Shown piece after piece: positions 1 through 11,033 of a stretch of 64,000 nt of DNA. The stretch lies in NCBI RefSeq assembly GCF_012273215.1, contig NZ_CP050965.1, forward strand, positions 558,001 through 622,000, given 5' to 3'. This stretch comes from Gemella haemolysans. GTDB taxonomy: Bacteria > Bacillota > Bacilli > Staphylococcales > Gemellaceae. The notes under the pieces are model-generated. The model saw nothing but the letters and a program-made list of their open reading frames with translations. It was not told the origin of the DNA and ran no database searches. Each line of letters opens with the position of its first letter. Position 1 is the stretch's first letter. The position numbers were made by a program, and so were the translations under genes.

Positions 1-75
1 CGAGGACAAAATTCGAAAAGAAACTTATGTGCCTTTTTGTATGTTCTCGCATGCAAGAAGGTTTTTTTAATGGTA
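1..75 (+). promoter_or_regulatory. 3' part of ribosomal protein L10 leader with attenuator hairpin
   Basis: Only the end of the untranslated leader of rplJ is inside the window. A 12-bp stem (32-43 with 50-61, two G-U pairs, 6-nt loop) is followed by seven T residues at 62-68, the form of an intrinsic terminator. In Firmicutes the rplJL leader is bound by the L10-L12 complex, which represses its own operon; the hairpin placed 42 nt before the rplJ start fits that attenuator. The upstream half of the leader is missing, so the alternative fold cannot be seen. Confidence 0.7.
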
Positions 76-109
76 CTGAAATTGATAAATCTACTTAGGA
101 GGAAGTTCA

Positions 110-610
110 ATGTCAAAAGCTATTGAGAGAAAACAAGAGTTAGTAAATCAAATCGCAGAAGAAATTAAAGCAAGTTCTTCAGTTGTTATCGCTGACTACC
201 GTGGATTAAACGTTGCGGAAGTAACAGAATTACGTAACAACATGCGTAACGAAGGTTTAACTTTTAAAGTTTATAAAAACTCATTAGTTCGTCGTGCGAT
301 GGAGCAAGCAGGAATTGAAGGATTAGACGAAGTTCTAACTGGACCAAATGCTTTTGCTTTCTCAACAGACGATGCTGTAGCTCCTGCTAGAGTTTTAAAC
401 GATTTCGCTAAAGAACACGAAAACTTAGAACTAAAAGCTGGTGTTATAGAAGGAAAAGTTGCAGATCAAGCTGAAATTAAAGCTATCGCTACATTACCAA
501 GTCGCGAAGGATTACTTTCAATGTTACTATCTGTATTAACAGCGCCAATGCGCAATACTGCTTTAGCTGTTAAAGCTGTTGCAGACCAAAAAGCTGAACA
601 AGAAGCTTAA
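110..610 (+). CDS. rplJ: 50S ribosomal protein L10
   Basis: Ribosomal stalk base protein that binds 23S rRNA and anchors the L7/L12 dimers recruiting translation factors. The 166-residue length is normal for bacteria. The N-terminal half shows the family pattern [19 protein letters not shown] (about residues 25-43) and the C-terminal helix (about 130-166) is the L12-binding part. The start has a strong ribosome site (AGGAGG, 96-101). It is the first gene of rplJ-rplL, 50 nt before rplL, and is preceded by the autoregulatory leader. Nothing unusual. Confidence 0.98.
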   Translation: MSKAIERKQELVNQIAEEIKASSSVVIADYRGLNVAEVTELRNNMRNEGLTFKVYKNSLVRRAMEQAGIEGLDEVLTGPNAFAFSTDDAVAPARVLNDFAKEHENLELKAGVIEGKVADQAEIKAIATLPSREGLLSMLLSVLTAPMRNTALAVKAVADQKAEQEA

Positions 611-660
611 TAAACAACAATATTAAAAATATATAATTTAAAAATCGGAGGAAATTTATA

Positions 661-1023
661 ATGACTAAAGAACAAATTTTAGACGCTATCAAAGAAATGT
701 CAGTTTTAGAATTAAACGACTTAGTAAAAGCAATTGAAGAAGAATTCGGAGTAACTGCTGCTGCACCTGTAGCTGTAGTTGGTGGAGCTGCTGCTGGAGC
801 TGCTGAAGAAAAAACTGAATTTGACGTAGTTTTAGCTAACGCTGGAGACTCAAAAATTAAAGTAATCAAAGTTGTTCGTGAAATCACTGGAGACGGACTA
901 AAAGAAGCTAAAGAAAAAGTTGATGGTGCGCCAGCAACACTTAAAGAAGGAGTTTCTAAAGAAGAAGCTGAAGAAATCAAAGCTAAATTAGAAGAAGTTG
1001 GAGCAACTGTAGAAGTTAAATAA
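661..1023 (+). CDS. rplL: 50S ribosomal protein L7/L12
   Basis: Multicopy stalk protein that contacts elongation factors and stimulates GTP hydrolysis. It has 120 residues: an N-terminal dimerisation domain (about 1-33), an Ala/Gly-rich hinge (about 35-50, [15 protein letters not shown]), and the globular C-terminal domain with EKTEFDVVL and the conserved [18 protein letters not shown] helix. It has a strong ribosome site (CGGAGG) and is cotranscribed with rplJ. A strong hairpin terminator lies about 80 nt downstream. Confidence 0.98.
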   Translation: MTKEQILDAIKEMSVLELNDLVKAIEEEFGVTAAAPVAVVGGAAAGAAEEKTEFDVVLANAGDSKIKVIKVVREITGDGLKEAKEKVDGAPATLKEGVSKEEAEEIKAKLEEVGATVEVK

Positions 1024-1106
1024 TTTCTAATCTAAGTAGATAAAAAGATAGATGTAAATAAACAATAATATTCTATTTGAGAATATTTGATACGATGATA
1101 ATAACA

Positions 1107-1155
1107 AAAATAGTATATCTCAAGTGTCTAACTGTGGGATATACTATTTTCTTTC
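1107..1155 (+). terminator. Rho-independent terminator after rplL
   Basis: A 16-bp stem with one G-U/mismatch position (1107-1122 with 1135-1150, 12-nt loop) is followed by a T-rich run. It separates rplJL from the methyltransferase and rpoBC genes and probably sets the higher level of stalk protein transcripts by partial termination. Confidence 0.85.
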
Positions 1156-1176
1156 ATTTTAAGAGGTGTCTTTATT

Positions 1177-1773
1177 ATGGAACATTATTATACAAATAAT
1201 CCGACAACAGAAAGTCGTGAAAAAATTATTAACTCAACAATAGCAAATGAGAATTTGAAGTTCTATACAGATAACGGGGTATTTTCAAAAGAAAGTGTTG
1301 ATTTTGGAACTAAAACAATGTTAGAAAGTTTTAGTACAGAAAAGGAAAATGCTAAAGTTGCTGATATTGGATGTGGTTATGGAGTCATATCTATATTTTT
1401 AGCAAAAAAATATCCGACGTTTAAGTTTACTATGGTAGATGTAAATAATAGAGTTTTAGAACTATCTAAAAAAAATATTGAACTTAATAAAATAAATAAT
1501 GAAGTAGAAGTACTAGAAAGTAGTTCCTTTGATAATGTCGAAGGGAACTTTGATATAGTATTAACAAACCCACCGATAAGAGCTGGGAAAAAAATCGTAC
1601 ATAAAATAATGACAGATAGTTATGAACATCTAAATGCTTCGGGGGAGCTTTGGGTGGTTATACAAAAAAAACAAGGAATGGCTAGTTGTAAAAAATTATT
1701 AGAAGAGACTTTTTCTATGGTAGAAGTAGTTACTAAAAATAAAGGTTACTATATACTGAAAGCCGTAAAATAA
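1177..1773 (+). CDS. Class I SAM-dependent methyltransferase (RsmC/YbxB-like)
   Basis: Predicted small-domain methyltransferase of the RsmC/RlmG type, which methylate the N2 of guanine in rRNA. Of 198 residues, motif I is VADIGCGYG (about 62-70), the adenosine-binding acid is in TMVDVNN, and the catalytic NPP motif is in DIVLTNPPI (about 127-135). The position between rplL and rpoB matches Bacillus subtilis ybxB. No promoter is obvious after the rplL terminator, so it is probably read by read-through. The exact substrate is not established; the family is secure. Confidence 0.88.
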   Translation: MEHYYTNNPTTESREKIINSTIANENLKFYTDNGVFSKESVDFGTKTMLESFSTEKENAKVADIGCGYGVISIFLAKKYPTFKFTMVDVNNRVLELSKKNIELNKINNEVEVLESSSFDNVEGNFDIVLTNPPIRAGKKIVHKIMTDSYEHLNASGELWVVIQKKQGMASCKKLLEETFSMVEVVTKNKGYYILKAVK

Positions 1774-1802
1774 TTGACAACTTGCTATGACTATGATAAA
1801 AT
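1774..1802 (+). promoter_or_regulatory. SigA-type promoter for rpoBC
   Basis: TTGACA (1774-1779), 17-nt spacer, TAAAAT (1797-1802), starting directly after the methyltransferase stop codon. The leader of about 115 nt has two small hairpins (about 1816-1847 and 1867-1886, the second followed by T residues), which might attenuate, but neither is strong. Confidence 0.8.
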
Positions 1803-1923
1803 GATATATTGCAAGTAATTCTATTTTCTTTTAGATGGAATTACCTAAATTATATAAGTAAGTAAGAGAAAATGTATATATTTTCTTTTTAGTTTTTAAG
1901 AGAAAAGCTGAGAGGTGACACAG

Positions 1924-4900
1924 TTGCAAAAAGTTAAATTTGGTAAGCACAGACAAAGACGTAGCTATGCTAGAATATCAGAGGTAATTGATTTACCGGA
2001 CTTAATTGAAATTCAAACGTTATCTTATGATAAATTTTTAGAAACTGGTCTAAAAGATGTTTTTAAAGATGTATCACCAATTGAAGGTAATAATGATAAA
2101 TTAAGTTTAGAATTTATCGACTATAAATTAGGAACACCTAAGTATGATGTAGATGAATCTAAAGAACGAGATGCTACATATTCAGCACCTTTAAGAGTGC
2201 GCGTACGTTTAATCAATAAAGAACGTGACGAAATTAAAGAACAAGAAGTATTTATGGGTGAATTACCGTTGATGACTGAAACTGGAACGTTTATTATCAA
2301 TGGTGCAGAGCGTGTAATTGTATCTCAATTAGTACGTTCGCCTTCTGTATATTTTACAGAAGATGACAAACTTAAAGTTAAAAATATCCCAAATGCCTAT
2401 AAAACAACTGTTATTCCTAACAGAGGAGCTTGGTTGGAATTTGAAAAAGATATTAAAGGATTAGTTTACGCTCGTATCGATAGAACTAGAAAAATTCCTT
2501 TAACAACGCTTATTAGAGCGTTAGGTTTTGAATCTGATGAATCAATTATTAAATTATTCGGTGAAGATGCAGAACTATTAAATACATTAGAAAAAGATGA
2601 AAACTTAGACACAGGAACTGCGTTAAAAGTAATTTATGATAAATTACGTCCTGGTGAACCAGCTAACGTAGAAACTGCTAAAGCTACTTTACACGGAAGA
2701 TTCTTCGATCCAAGAAGATATGACCTAGCTAAAGTAGGACGTTACAAATTAAATAACAAACTTCACGTTGGTGAACGCCTAGAAAATCAAATTTTAGTTG
2801 AGCCAATCGTTGATACAGAAACAGGAGAAATCTTAGTAGAAAAAGGTACTAAGTTAACACGAGAAATCATTGATGGAATTTATGAAGAATTAGGAACTAC
2901 AGCTAACGTAGTTGAATTCGATATGAATGAAAGTCTTGATGGAAGTGATAGCCTTAAATTACAATTATTCAAAGTTGTAAATCAAGTTAAAGTAGGTAAT
3001 GACTTCGATATCGATGAATTAACTGATGATCAAGTATTACATGTAATTGGTAATGGAGCACCTAATAAAGATGTTCTTACATTAACAATTTCTGATATCG
3101 TAGCAAGTATTAACTACTACCTATTATTAATTAAAAACCGTAGAAATAACGATGGATTTGAATTTGAATTAATCGGTCGTGTAGATGATATTGACCACCT
3201 TGGTAACCGTCGTCTACGTTGTATTGGTGAATTATTACAAAACCAAATTCGTGTAGGTATTTCTCGTATGGAGCGTGTTGTACGTGAACGTATGAGTATC
3301 CAAGATACTAATGAAATCACGCCACAACAACTTATTAACGTAAGACCAGTTACAGCAATTATTAAAGAGTTCTTCGGAAGTTCACAACTTTCACAATTCA
3401 TGGACCAAGTAAACCCACTAAGTGAGCTTACTCACAAACGTCGTTTATCTGCACTTGGACCTGGTGGTTTAACAAGAGAACGTGCAGGGATGGAAGTTCG
3501 TGACGTTCACTATTCACACTATGGTCGTATGTGTCCGATTGAAACACCAGAGGGACCAAACATCGGTCTTATTAACTCACTTTCATCATTTGCCCGTATA
3601 AATGAGTTTGGATTCATTATGACTCCATACAGAAAAGTTGAGTTTGATGCGAAAGGACGTCCATACGTAACTGAAAATGTACAATACTTAACTGCTGATC
3701 AAGAAGATAAATACGTAGTAGCGCAATCAACTGCGAATGTTGATGAAAAAGGTTACTTCGTTGATGATGAAGTAGTATGTCGTTTTAGAGGAGATAATAC
3801 AGTTAAACCTCGTGAAATGATGAACTTCATGGACGTATCACCTAAGCAAGTAGTATCTGCTGCCACTGCATGTATTCCGTTCTTAGAGAATGACGACTCT
3901 AACCGTGCACTTATGGGAGCGAACATGCAACGTCAAGCAGTACCTCTAATGATTACAGAAGCGCCATTCGTTGGTACTGGTATGGAGCACCTTGCAGCAC
4001 GTGACTCAGGAGCGGCTGTTATCGCTAAATATCCAGGTATCGTAGAATACGTAGACGGAGCGAAAATTAAAGTACGTCGAATTGAAACTCTAGAAGGTAA
4101 AGAGATTAAAGGTGACTTAGATACATATGTAATTCATAAATTCGTACGTTCTAACCACTCTACAGCTTATAACCAAAAACCAATCGTTAAAGTTGGAGAT
4201 AGAGTAGAACCTAAAGATATCCTTGCGGATGGTCCATCAATGGATAAAGGAGAGTTAGCTTTAGGTAAAAACCTTGTAGTAGCATTCGTTAACTGGGATG
4301 GTTATAACTATGAGGATGCTGTTATCATGAGTGAGCGTCTTGTAAAAGATGATGTTTATACTTCTATTCACGTAGAAGAATACGAAACTGATGCTCGTGA
4401 TACTAAACTAGGGCCTGAAGAAATTACTCGTGAAATTCCTAACGTAGGTGAAAATGCACTTAGAAACTTAGATGCACGAGGAATTATTAGAATCGGGGCT
4501 GAAGTTAAAGATGGAGATATCTTAGTAGGTAAAGTTACACCGAAAGGATTAACTGAACAAACTCCAGAAGAAAAATTATTATATGCTATCTTTGGAGCTA
4601 AATCTAAAGAAGTACGTGATACATCATTACGTGTACCTCACGGTGCAGATGGAGTAGTTGCTGATGTTAAAATCTTTAAACGTGAAGATGGTGCAGAATT
4701 ACCTAACGGTGTAAATGAACTTGTACGTGTATTCATCGTACAAAAACGTAAAATCCGCGTAGGGGATAAAATGGCCGGTCGTCACGGTAATAAAGGGGTT
4801 ATCTCAAATATCTTACCAGAAGAAGATATGCCTTACCTACCAGACGGTACACCAGTTGACGTAATGTTAAACCCACTTGGGGTTCCATCTCGTATGAACA

Positions 4901-5745
4901 TCGGACAAGTATTAGAGCTACACTTAGGTATGGCTGCTAAACAATTAGGAATCCACGTTGCTACACCAGTATTCGATGGAGCTACTGATGAAGATGTTTG
5001 GTCTACAGTTGCTGAGGCTGGAATGGCTAAAGATGCTAAAACAGTTCTTTATGATGGACGTACAGGTGAACCATTCGATAGCCGTGTATCTGTAGGGGTA
5101 ATGTATATGATTAAACTTGCACACATGGTTGATGATAAACTTCATGCACGTTCAATTGGACCATACTCATTAGTAACTCAACAACCACTTGGAGGTAAAG
5201 CTCAGTTCGGTGGACAAAGATTTGGTGAGATGGAGGTATGGGCACTTGAAGCTTATGGTGCTGCATATACTCTTCAAGAAATCTTGACATACAAATCAGA
5301 TGATACTAATGGTCGTGTTAAAACTTACGAAGCTATCGTTAAAGGTGAAAACATTCCACGTCCAGGTGTACCTGAATCATTCCGAGTGCTTATGAAAGAA
5401 CTTCAAGCTTTAGGTATGGACTTTAGAGTAATGGATAATGAAGATAACGAAGTAGATATGGGTGATATCGATTTAGGAGATACAATTGACTTCCACGAAT
5501 CACATAACCATGATCACAACGAAGAAAATTCAGAAGAAGCTAAAGAAACAAAAGAAGCTTCTGAACAAAGTACTGAAGAAGGATATCAAGGTTTAGCAAA
5601 CTTACTTCTATCTGATACAGATGAATATGAAGATGTAGAAGAAGAAGCTGAAGAAGAAACTTCAGGATATCAAGCTTTAGCAAGTCTTTTAATGTCAGAT
5701 ACAGATGAGTATGAAGATGTAGAAGACGATACAGATGAAGAATAA
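1924..5745 (+). CDS. rpoB: DNA-directed RNA polymerase subunit beta
   Basis: Beta subunit forming half of the RNA polymerase catalytic cleft and the rifampicin pocket ([20 protein letters not shown], about residues 487-506). Other hallmarks are [17 protein letters not shown] and [14 protein letters not shown] prefer TTG at 1924: AGAGGTG lies at 1911-1917, and an in-frame GTG at 1915 is buried inside that ribosome site. This gives 1273 residues, about 80 longer than Bacillus subtilis beta. The excess is an acidic C-terminal tail beginning after [12 protein letters not shown], with two copies of a 20-residue repeat. It has its own promoter and is followed by rpoC. Confidence 0.97.
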   Translation: MQKVKFGKHRQRRSYARISEVIDLPDLIEIQTLSYDKFLETGLKDVFKDVSPIEGNNDKLSLEFIDYKLGTPKYDVDESKERDATYSAPLRVRVRLINKERDEIKEQEVFMGELPLMTETGTFIINGAERVIVSQLVRSPSVYFTEDDKLKVKNIPNAYKTTVIPNRGAWLEFEKDIKGLVYARIDRTRKIPLTTLIRALGFESDESIIKLFGEDAELLNTLEKDENLDTGTALKVIYDKLRPGEPANVETAKATLHGRFFDPRRYDLAKVGRYKLNNKLHVGERLENQILVEPIVDTETGEILVEKGTKLTREIIDGIYEELGTTANVVEFDMNESLDGSDSLKLQLFKVVNQVKVGNDFDIDELTDDQVLHVIGNGAPNKDVLTLTISDIVASINYYLLLIKNRRNNDGFEFELIGRVDDIDHLGNRRLRCIGELLQNQIRVGISRMERVVRERMSIQDTNEITPQQLINVRPVTAIIKEFFGSSQLSQFMDQVNPLSELTHKRRLSALGPGGLTRERAGMEVRDVHYSHYGRMCPIETPEGPNIGLINSLSSFARINEFGFIMTPYRKVEFDAKGRPYVTENVQYLTADQEDKYVVAQSTANVDEKGYFVDDEVVCRFRGDNTVKPREMMNFMDVSPKQVVSAATACIPFLENDDSNRALMGANMQRQAVPLMITEAPFVGTGMEHLAARDSGAAVIAKYPGIVEYVDGAKIKVRRIETLEGKEIKGDLDTYVIHKFVRSNHSTAYNQKPIVKVGDRVEPKDILADGPSMDKGELALGKNLVVAFVNWDGYNYEDAVIMSERLVKDDVYTSIHVEEYETDARDTKLGPEEITREIPNVGENALRNLDARGIIRIGAEVKDGDILVGKVTPKGLTEQTPEEKLLYAIFGAKSKEVRDTSLRVPHGADGVVADVKIFKREDGAELPNGVNELVRVFIVQKRKIRVGDKMAGRHGNKGVISNILPEEDMPYLPDGTPVDVMLNPLGVPSRMNIGQVLELHLGMAAKQLGIHVATPVFDGATDEDVWSTVAEAGMAKDAKTVLYDGRTGEPFDSRVSVGVMYMIKLAHMVDDKLHARSIGPYSLVTQQPLGGKAQFGGQRFGEMEVWALEAYGAAYTLQEILTYKSDDTNGRVKTYEAIVKGENIPRPGVPESFRVLMKELQALGMDFRVMDNEDNEVDMGDIDLGDTIDFHESHNHDHNEENSEEAKETKEASEQSTEEGYQGLANLLLSDTDEYEDVEEEAEEETSGYQALASLLMSDTDEYEDVEDDTDEE
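5581..5724 (+). repeat. Tandem 20-codon repeat in the acidic tail of RpoB
   Basis: Two 60-nt copies (5581-5640 and 5665-5724, offset 84 nt) encode [20 protein letters not shown] and [20 protein letters not shown]. Each joins a short hydrophobic LxxLL-type segment to an acidic run. The copies are alike in DNA as well as protein, which points to duplication. No function is known to me. Confidence 0.9.
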
Positions 5746-5816
5746 TAAAAATTTGACAATCAATCACAAAGAACTATTCAAGGCATTTATACAAAAAAAT
5801 AAAGGAGGTATGCTCC

Positions 5817-8800
5817 TTGATAGACGTAAATAATTTTGCATATATGAAAATTAGTTTAGCTTCTCCTGAAAAAATCAGAAGTTGGTCTTATGGAGAGGTT
5901 AAAAAACCTGAAACTATTAACTATAGAACTTTAAAACCAGAAAATGATGGACTATTCTGTGAAAGAATCTTTGGTCCAACTAAAGACTGGGAATGTGCTT
6001 GTGGAAAGTACAAACGAGTAAGATATAAAAACATAAAATGTGATAAATGTGGAGTTGACGTAACTTTAGCTAAAGTTCGTCGTGAAAGAATGGGGCACTT
6101 AGAATTAGCTGCCCCAGTCAGCCACATTTGGTATTTCAAAGGTATTCCAAGTAGAATGGGTCTTCTACTTGACCTTAGTCCAAGACAATTAGAAGAAGTA
6201 ATTTACTTTGCTTCTTATATTGTTATCGATCCAGGTGAAACTGACTTCATGAAAAAACAAATCGTTTCTGAACGTGAAGTACGTGAAGCACGTAGCACAT
6301 TTGGAGCAAACTCTTTCGTAGCTAAAATGGGTGCTGAAGCTATTCGTGACCTTTTAGCTGAGTTAGACATTGAAAAAGAACTTAAAGACCTTAAAAATGA
6401 ACTTAAAGAATTAAGTGAAAGTAACTATAAATCAGGTCAAAAAGTTGTAAAAATTATCAAACGTGTTGAAGTATTCGAAGCGTTTAAACACTCTGGAAAT
6501 AAACCAGAATGGATGATTATGACTGTATTACCAGTTATCCCACCAGAATTAAGACCAATGGTTCAATTAGATGGTGGACGTTTTGCAACAAGTGACTTAA
6601 ACGATTTATACAGACGTGTAATTAACCGTAACAACCGTCTGAAAAAGCTTATCGAACTTAAAGCACCAGGGCTAATCGTACAAAACGAAAAACGTATGTT
6701 ACAAGAAGCAGTTGATGCATTAATCGATAACGGACGTCGTGGCCGTCCTGTAACAGGTCCAGGTAACAGAACATTAAAATCATTATCTAATATGTTAAAA
6801 GGTAAACACGGTCGTTTCCGTCAAAACTTATTAGGTAAACGTGTTGACTATTCTGGACGTTCAGTAATCGTAGTTGGTCCAAACCTAAAAATGTACCAAT
6901 GTGGATTACCTAAAGAAATGGCTCTTGAATTATTCAAACCATTTGTTATGCGTGAATTAGTTAAACGTGAATTAGCTAATAACATTAAAAATGCTAAAAA
7001 CCAAATCGAAAGAATGGAAGATCATGTTTGGGATATCTTAGAAGATATTATTCGTGAGCACCCAGTATTACTTAACCGTGCCCCGACTCTTCACAGACTT
7101 GGTATCCAAGCATTCGAACCAATCTTAGTTGAAGGCCGTGCTATTCGACTTCACCCTCTTGTAACAACAGCATTTAACGCCGACTTCGATGGTGACCAAA
7201 TGGCCGTTCACGTTCCTTTATCAAAAGAAGCTCAAGCAGAAGCACGTATGCTAATGTTAGCTGCACAAAACATCCTTAACCCTAAAGATGGTAAACCAGT
7301 AGTTACACCGTCTCAGGATATGGTATTAGGTAACTACTACCTAACACTAGAAAGACCTGGAGCAGTAGGGGAAGGTATGATTTTCAAAGATGCTGATGAA
7401 GCAAGAATTGCATACCAAAATGGATATATTCACCTTCACACTCGTGTAGGTATTGCAGCTAAATCTTTTGAAAACCCAACGTTTACAGAAGAACAAAACA
7501 AAAAATTACTTGTTACTACAATTGGTAAAGTAATTTTCAACGATATATTACCAGAAGGATTCCCATTCTTAAATGAACCTACTAAGGAAAACTTAGAAAC
7601 AGCGACTCCTGATAAATATTTCGTAGCACCATCTGACTTAACAGAAGGTGGATTAAAAGCTTATATAGCTGAACAAGAACCAGCGACACCATTTAAAAAA
7701 GGATTCTTATCAAAAATCATTTCTGAAATCTTCAATAGATTCCACATCACAGAAACATCTATGATGTTAGACAGAATGAAAGACTTAGGATTCAAATACT
7801 CTTCAAGAGCTGGTATTACAGTTGGGGTAAGTGACGTATTCGTCCTACCTAACAAATATGAAATCTTAGCAGACTCACAAGCTAATGTTGATAAGATTAC
7901 AACATTATATAGACGTGGTCTATTAACAGAAGAAGAAAGATATCAAAACGTTATTGCTCAATGGGCAAAAGCAAAAGATATTATCCAAGATCAACTTATG
8001 GACTCTCTTCCAGCTACTAACCCAATTTATATGATGAGTGACTCTGGAGCCCGTGGTAACGCGTCAAACTTTACTCAGTTAGCCGGAATGCGTGGTCTGA
8101 TGGCTTCTCCATCAGGACGTATTATGGAGATGCCAGTACGTTCATCATTTAAAGAAGGATTAACAGTATTAGAGTTCTTCATTTCCTCTCACGGTGCGCG
8201 TAAAGGTCTTGCCGATACAGCCCTTAAAACAGCCGATTCAGGTTACTTAACTCGTCGTCTTGTTGACGTTGCACAAGATGTTATCGTTCGCGAAAACGAC
8301 TGTGGTACATCTCGTGGATTAAGAGTTGCAGCACTTAAAAATGGAACAGATGAAATCGAAAGCTTACAAGAACGTCTTGAAGGTAGATACAGTAAAGAAA
8401 CTGTTGTTCACCCAGAGACTGGAAAAGTTATCGTTGAAGATGGTCAATTAATTACATTAGATACAGCTAAAGAAATTGAAGCAGCTGGAATCGAAAGTGT
8501 TGTTATTAGATCAGCATTTACATGTAACTCACGTCACGGTGTTTGTGAGAAATGTTACGGTAAAAACTTAGCAACAGGTGAAAAAGTAGAAGTTGGGGAA
8601 GCAGTTGGTACAATTGCCGCTCAATCTATCGGAGAACCTGGTACACAGCTTACAATGCGTACGTTCCACACAGGTGGGGTTGCCGGTGCCGATATCACAC
8701 AAGGTTTACCTCGTATTCAAGAGTTATTTGAAGCACGTAATCCTAAAGGTAAGGCATTAATCTCAGAAGTTGATGGAACAGTTACAAAAGTAGAAATCGA

Positions 8801-9497
8801 TAATAACCACGTACGTAGAATTTACGTATTAAGTGAAATCGGTGAAGAAAGAGAATATCAAGACTATGGTGCAAGCCGTATGTTAGTTAAAGAAGATGAT
8901 AAAGTTAAACGTGGTCAAGCTTTAACAGAAGGTTCTATTGAACCAAAAGAATTGCTATCAATTGCAGGGTTAGAAGCTGTTCAAAGCTATCTATTAACTG
9001 AGGTACAAAAAGTTTACCGTATGCAAGGGGTAGAAATCAGTGATAAACACGTTGAGGTTATGGTACGTCAAATGTTAAGAAAAGTACGTGTAATCAATGC
9101 TGGAGATACTGATTTACTTCCAGGTTCATTAGTTGATATTCACAAATTTACAGATGAAAACAAAAAAATTCTTGAAGCAAGAGGTAATATGGCGACAGCT
9201 AAACCTGTTATCCTAGGTATCACTAAAGCTTCATTAGAAACAGAAAGTTTCTTATCTGCAGCCTCATTCCAAGAAACAACTCGTGTTCTTACAGATGCAG
9301 CTGTTAAAGGAAAAGTTGATAAACTTATGGGACTTAAAGAGAACGTTATTATTGGTAAGCTAATTCCAGCAGGAACAGGAATGCCAAGATACAATGATGT
9401 TGATATTAAAGCAGAAAAATCATTAGAAACTGAAGTTAATAATGAATTAAGTAGACCAATTGAAGAAGAATTACACGAAGAATTAGGTTCTATTTAA
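5817..9497 (+). CDS. rpoC: DNA-directed RNA polymerase subunit beta'
   Basis: Beta' subunit holding the catalytic magnesium in [12 protein letters not shown] (about residues 453-464). The N-terminal zinc ribbon is seen as CACGKYK and CDKCGV (about 60-80); the second zinc site is formed by CGTS and [11 protein letters not shown] (about 810-900). Length 1226 is close to Bacillus (1199). Translation starts at TTG 5817, eight bases after AAAGGAGG (5801-5808); the ATG at 5810 is out of frame and stops at once. It is 71 nt after rpoB and cotranscribed. Confidence 0.98.
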   Translation: MIDVNNFAYMKISLASPEKIRSWSYGEVKKPETINYRTLKPENDGLFCERIFGPTKDWECACGKYKRVRYKNIKCDKCGVDVTLAKVRRERMGHLELAAPVSHIWYFKGIPSRMGLLLDLSPRQLEEVIYFASYIVIDPGETDFMKKQIVSEREVREARSTFGANSFVAKMGAEAIRDLLAELDIEKELKDLKNELKELSESNYKSGQKVVKIIKRVEVFEAFKHSGNKPEWMIMTVLPVIPPELRPMVQLDGGRFATSDLNDLYRRVINRNNRLKKLIELKAPGLIVQNEKRMLQEAVDALIDNGRRGRPVTGPGNRTLKSLSNMLKGKHGRFRQNLLGKRVDYSGRSVIVVGPNLKMYQCGLPKEMALELFKPFVMRELVKRELANNIKNAKNQIERMEDHVWDILEDIIREHPVLLNRAPTLHRLGIQAFEPILVEGRAIRLHPLVTTAFNADFDGDQMAVHVPLSKEAQAEARMLMLAAQNILNPKDGKPVVTPSQDMVLGNYYLTLERPGAVGEGMIFKDADEARIAYQNGYIHLHTRVGIAAKSFENPTFTEEQNKKLLVTTIGKVIFNDILPEGFPFLNEPTKENLETATPDKYFVAPSDLTEGGLKAYIAEQEPATPFKKGFLSKIISEIFNRFHITETSMMLDRMKDLGFKYSSRAGITVGVSDVFVLPNKYEILADSQANVDKITTLYRRGLLTEEERYQNVIAQWAKAKDIIQDQLMDSLPATNPIYMMSDSGARGNASNFTQLAGMRGLMASPSGRIMEMPVRSSFKEGLTVLEFFISSHGARKGLADTALKTADSGYLTRRLVDVAQDVIVRENDCGTSRGLRVAALKNGTDEIESLQERLEGRYSKETVVHPETGKVIVEDGQLITLDTAKEIEAAGIESVVIRSAFTCNSRHGVCEKCYGKNLATGEKVEVGEAVGTIAAQSIGEPGTQLTMRTFHTGGVAGADITQGLPRIQELFEARNPKGKALISEVDGTVTKVEIDNNHVRRIYVLSEIGEEREYQDYGASRMLVKEDDKVKRGQALTEGSIEPKELLSIAGLEAVQSYLLTEVQKVYRMQGVEISDKHVEVMVRQMLRKVRVINAGDTDLLPGSLVDIHKFTDENKKILEARGNMATAKPVILGITKASLETESFLSAASFQETTRVLTDAAVKGKVDKLMGLKENVIIGKLIPAGTGMPRYNDVDIKAEKSLETEVNNELSRPIEEELHEELGSI

Positions 9498-9516
9498 TAA
9501 AAAATAGATAAAAGTT

Positions 9517-9550
9517 AATAGGAATATAAAAAAAATATTATATTCCTATT
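9517..9550 (+). terminator. Inverted repeat after rpoC (possible weak terminator)
   Basis: A perfect 13-bp stem (9517-9529 with 9538-9550) with an 8-nt A/T loop lies 20 nt after rpoC. It lacks a good T run, and its right arm overlaps by two bases the -35 element of the next promoter. It may end rpoC transcripts weakly or act as an operator. Confidence 0.5.
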
Positions 9551-9577
9551 GACAAATCTAGAAAAAATATGTAAAAT
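9549..9577 (+). promoter_or_regulatory. SigA-type promoter for infC-rpmI-rplT
   Basis: TTGACA (9549-9554), 17-nt spacer, TAAAAT (9572-9577), the same elements and spacing as the rpoBC promoter. It drives the infC leader, which begins about 10-15 nt downstream. Confidence 0.85.
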
Positions 9578-9593
9578 AAATAATGTTGAATAC

Positions 9594-9700
9594 AAAAGTA
9601 GAAGCACCCGTTTCTCACCTGCCAATTTTGATTGTACAGGTTAATGTAGATGAAATGTAGAATTTTATGCTGGGTGTTTTGCACTCAGTTTTTTTTTAAT
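9594..9700 (+). promoter_or_regulatory. infC/L20 leader with transcription attenuator
   Basis: The leader has the conserved start GAAGCACCCGTTTCTCACCTG and ends in a terminator hairpin (9670-9676 with 9682-9688) followed by nine T residues (9689-9697). The early CACCC (9605-9609) can pair with GGGTG (9672-9676) of the terminator's left arm, giving the antiterminator. In Bacillales this leader is controlled by ribosomal protein L20, encoded by the last gene of this operon, so feedback control is expected. Confidence 0.85.
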
Positions 9701-9742
9701 GCTTTTAGTATTTAATGAATTTATAAATAGGAGGTGCTGATC

Positions 9743-10261
9743 ATTAGTAAAGATACTGCACAAGTAAATGAAGGTATTAAAGCGAAAGAGTTTCTTTTAA
9801 TTAGCCAAAATGGAGAACAATTAGGAGTTAAAACTAAGGCAGAAGCTATGCAAATTGCAGAGCGTATGAACCTAGATGTTGTTCTAGTAGCTCCAAATGC
9901 TAAAACACCAGTTGCAAAAATTATGAACTACGGTAAGTTCAAATTTGAACAACAGAAGAAAGAAAAAGAAGCACGTAAGAAACAAAAAATCGTAACAACA
10001 AAAGAGATAAGATTATCTCCAACAATTGAAAAGCACGATTTTGAAACTAAGTTGAAAAATGCACGTAAATTCTTAGCAAAAGAAGACAAAGTTAAAGTTT
10101 CTATTCGTTTTAAAGGGAGAGCAATCACCCACAAAGAAATTGGACAGAAAGTTTTAGAAAACTTTTCTAACGAAGCTAGCGATATAGCTACTGTCGAACA
10201 AAAACCTAAAATGGAAGGTCGCAGTATGTTCTTAGTTCTAGCACCAAAAAAAGAGAAATAA
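9743..10261 (+). CDS. infC: Translation initiation factor IF-3
   Basis: IF-3 binds the 30S subunit and checks the start codon and initiator tRNA. The sequence has the N-domain ([20 protein letters not shown]), a Lys-rich linker ([15 protein letters not shown]) and the C-domain ([19 protein letters not shown]). There is no ATG in the right place; AGGAGGTG at 9729-9736 sits six bases before ATT at 9743, giving [12 protein letters not shown] and 172 residues. An ATT start is typical of infC and lets IF-3 repress its own synthesis. A GTG at 9734 lies inside the ribosome site and is an unlikely start. Confidence 0.96.
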   Translation: MSKDTAQVNEGIKAKEFLLISQNGEQLGVKTKAEAMQIAERMNLDVVLVAPNAKTPVAKIMNYGKFKFEQQKKEKEARKKQKIVTTKEIRLSPTIEKHDFETKLKNARKFLAKEDKVKVSIRFKGRAITHKEIGQKVLENFSNEASDIATVEQKPKMEGRSMFLVLAPKKEK

Positions 10262-10287
10262 AGGTTTAATATAGGAGGAATTTGATA

Positions 10288-10482
10288 ATGCCAAAAATGA
10301 AATCTCACCGTGGTTTAGCAAAACGTGTGAAAAAAACAGCTAGCGGTAAATTAAAACGTAGCCGTGCTTATACTTCTCACTGGTTTTCAAGAAAAACTAC
10401 TAAACAAAAACGTCACTTACGTAAAGCTTCATTAGTATCTCGTGGTGATTACAAACGTATTAGAACTTTATTAGTTAAATAA
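10288..10482 (+). CDS. rpmI: 50S ribosomal protein L35
   Basis: Small basic 23S-binding protein of 64 residues, normal length, starting [21 protein letters not shown] take ATG 10288 (after AGGAGG at 10273-10278) and not the in-frame TTG six bases upstream. It lies 26 nt after infC and 63 nt before rplT, in the classical infC-rpmI-rplT order. Confidence 0.97.
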   Translation: MPKMKSHRGLAKRVKKTASGKLKRSRAYTSHWFSRKTTKQKRHLRKASLVSRGDYKRIRTLLVK

Positions 10483-10545
10483 TATTAAAGAAGATTAATT
10501 ATAGCGTAAATACTTATTTAAGTTATACATAAGGAGGAATTAGAT

Positions 10546-10905
10546 ATGCCACGTGTTAAAGGTGGAACTGTGACTCGTCGTCGCCGTAAAAAAGTTTTAA
10601 AACTAGCTAAAGGATATTTTGGTTCAAAACATACATTATTCAAAGTTGCTAAGCAACAAGTAATGAAATCAGGAATGTATGCTTTCAGAGACCGTCGTCA
10701 AACAAAACGTAACTTCAGAAGATTATGGATCGTTCGTATTAATGCAGCTGCAAGATTAAACGGATTATCTTACAGCCGTCTAATGAACGGACTTAAAGTT
10801 GCTGGAATCGATATTAACAGAAAAATGTTATCAGAAATCGCTATCCACGACGCAGCTGGATTCGCAAGTATTTGTGAACAAGCTAAAGCAGCTTTAGCTA
10901 AATAA
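10546..10905 (+). CDS. rplT: 50S ribosomal protein L20
   Basis: Early-assembly 23S-binding protein, 119 residues, with the long basic N-terminal helix ([20 protein letters not shown]) and the globular C-terminal domain ([16 protein letters not shown]). L20 is the expected repressor of its own operon through the leader at 9594-9700. A strong ribosome site (AAGGAGG) precedes it and a terminator follows. Confidence 0.98.
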   Translation: MPRVKGGTVTRRRRKKVLKLAKGYFGSKHTLFKVAKQQVMKSGMYAFRDRRQTKRNFRRLWIVRINAAARLNGLSYSRLMNGLKVAGIDINRKMLSEIAIHDAAGFASICEQAKAALAK

Positions 10906-10917
10906 TAAAAATTAATT

Positions 10918-10958
10918 AAAAGGTTACTTACATAATTTTGTAAGTAACCTTTTTTCTT
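10918..10958 (+). terminator. Rho-independent terminator after rplT
   Basis: A perfect 14-bp stem (10918-10931 with 10940-10953, 8-nt loop) runs into a T tract. It ends the infC operon. Confidence 0.9.
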
Positions 10959-10980
10959 AGGATAAATTTAAGATATAATG

Positions 10981-11019
10981 AAACTCAAGTTAAGAAAATA
11001 ATTCTTATCTTGAGTTTTT
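10981..11019. terminator. Second hairpin between the convergent rplT and kinase gene
   Basis: A 9-bp outer stem (10981-10989 with 11009-11017) plus an inner AAGAA/TTCTT pairing is followed by T residues on the plus strand. It lies just beyond the stop of the minus-strand kinase gene and so may serve both directions. Confidence 0.65.
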
Positions 11020-11033
11020 GTCATATTTATTAG

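Noticed and set aside
1915-1923. GTG 1915 as the rpoB start
   Set aside because: The GTG is part of the AGAGGTG ribosome site; TTG 1924 is correctly spaced.
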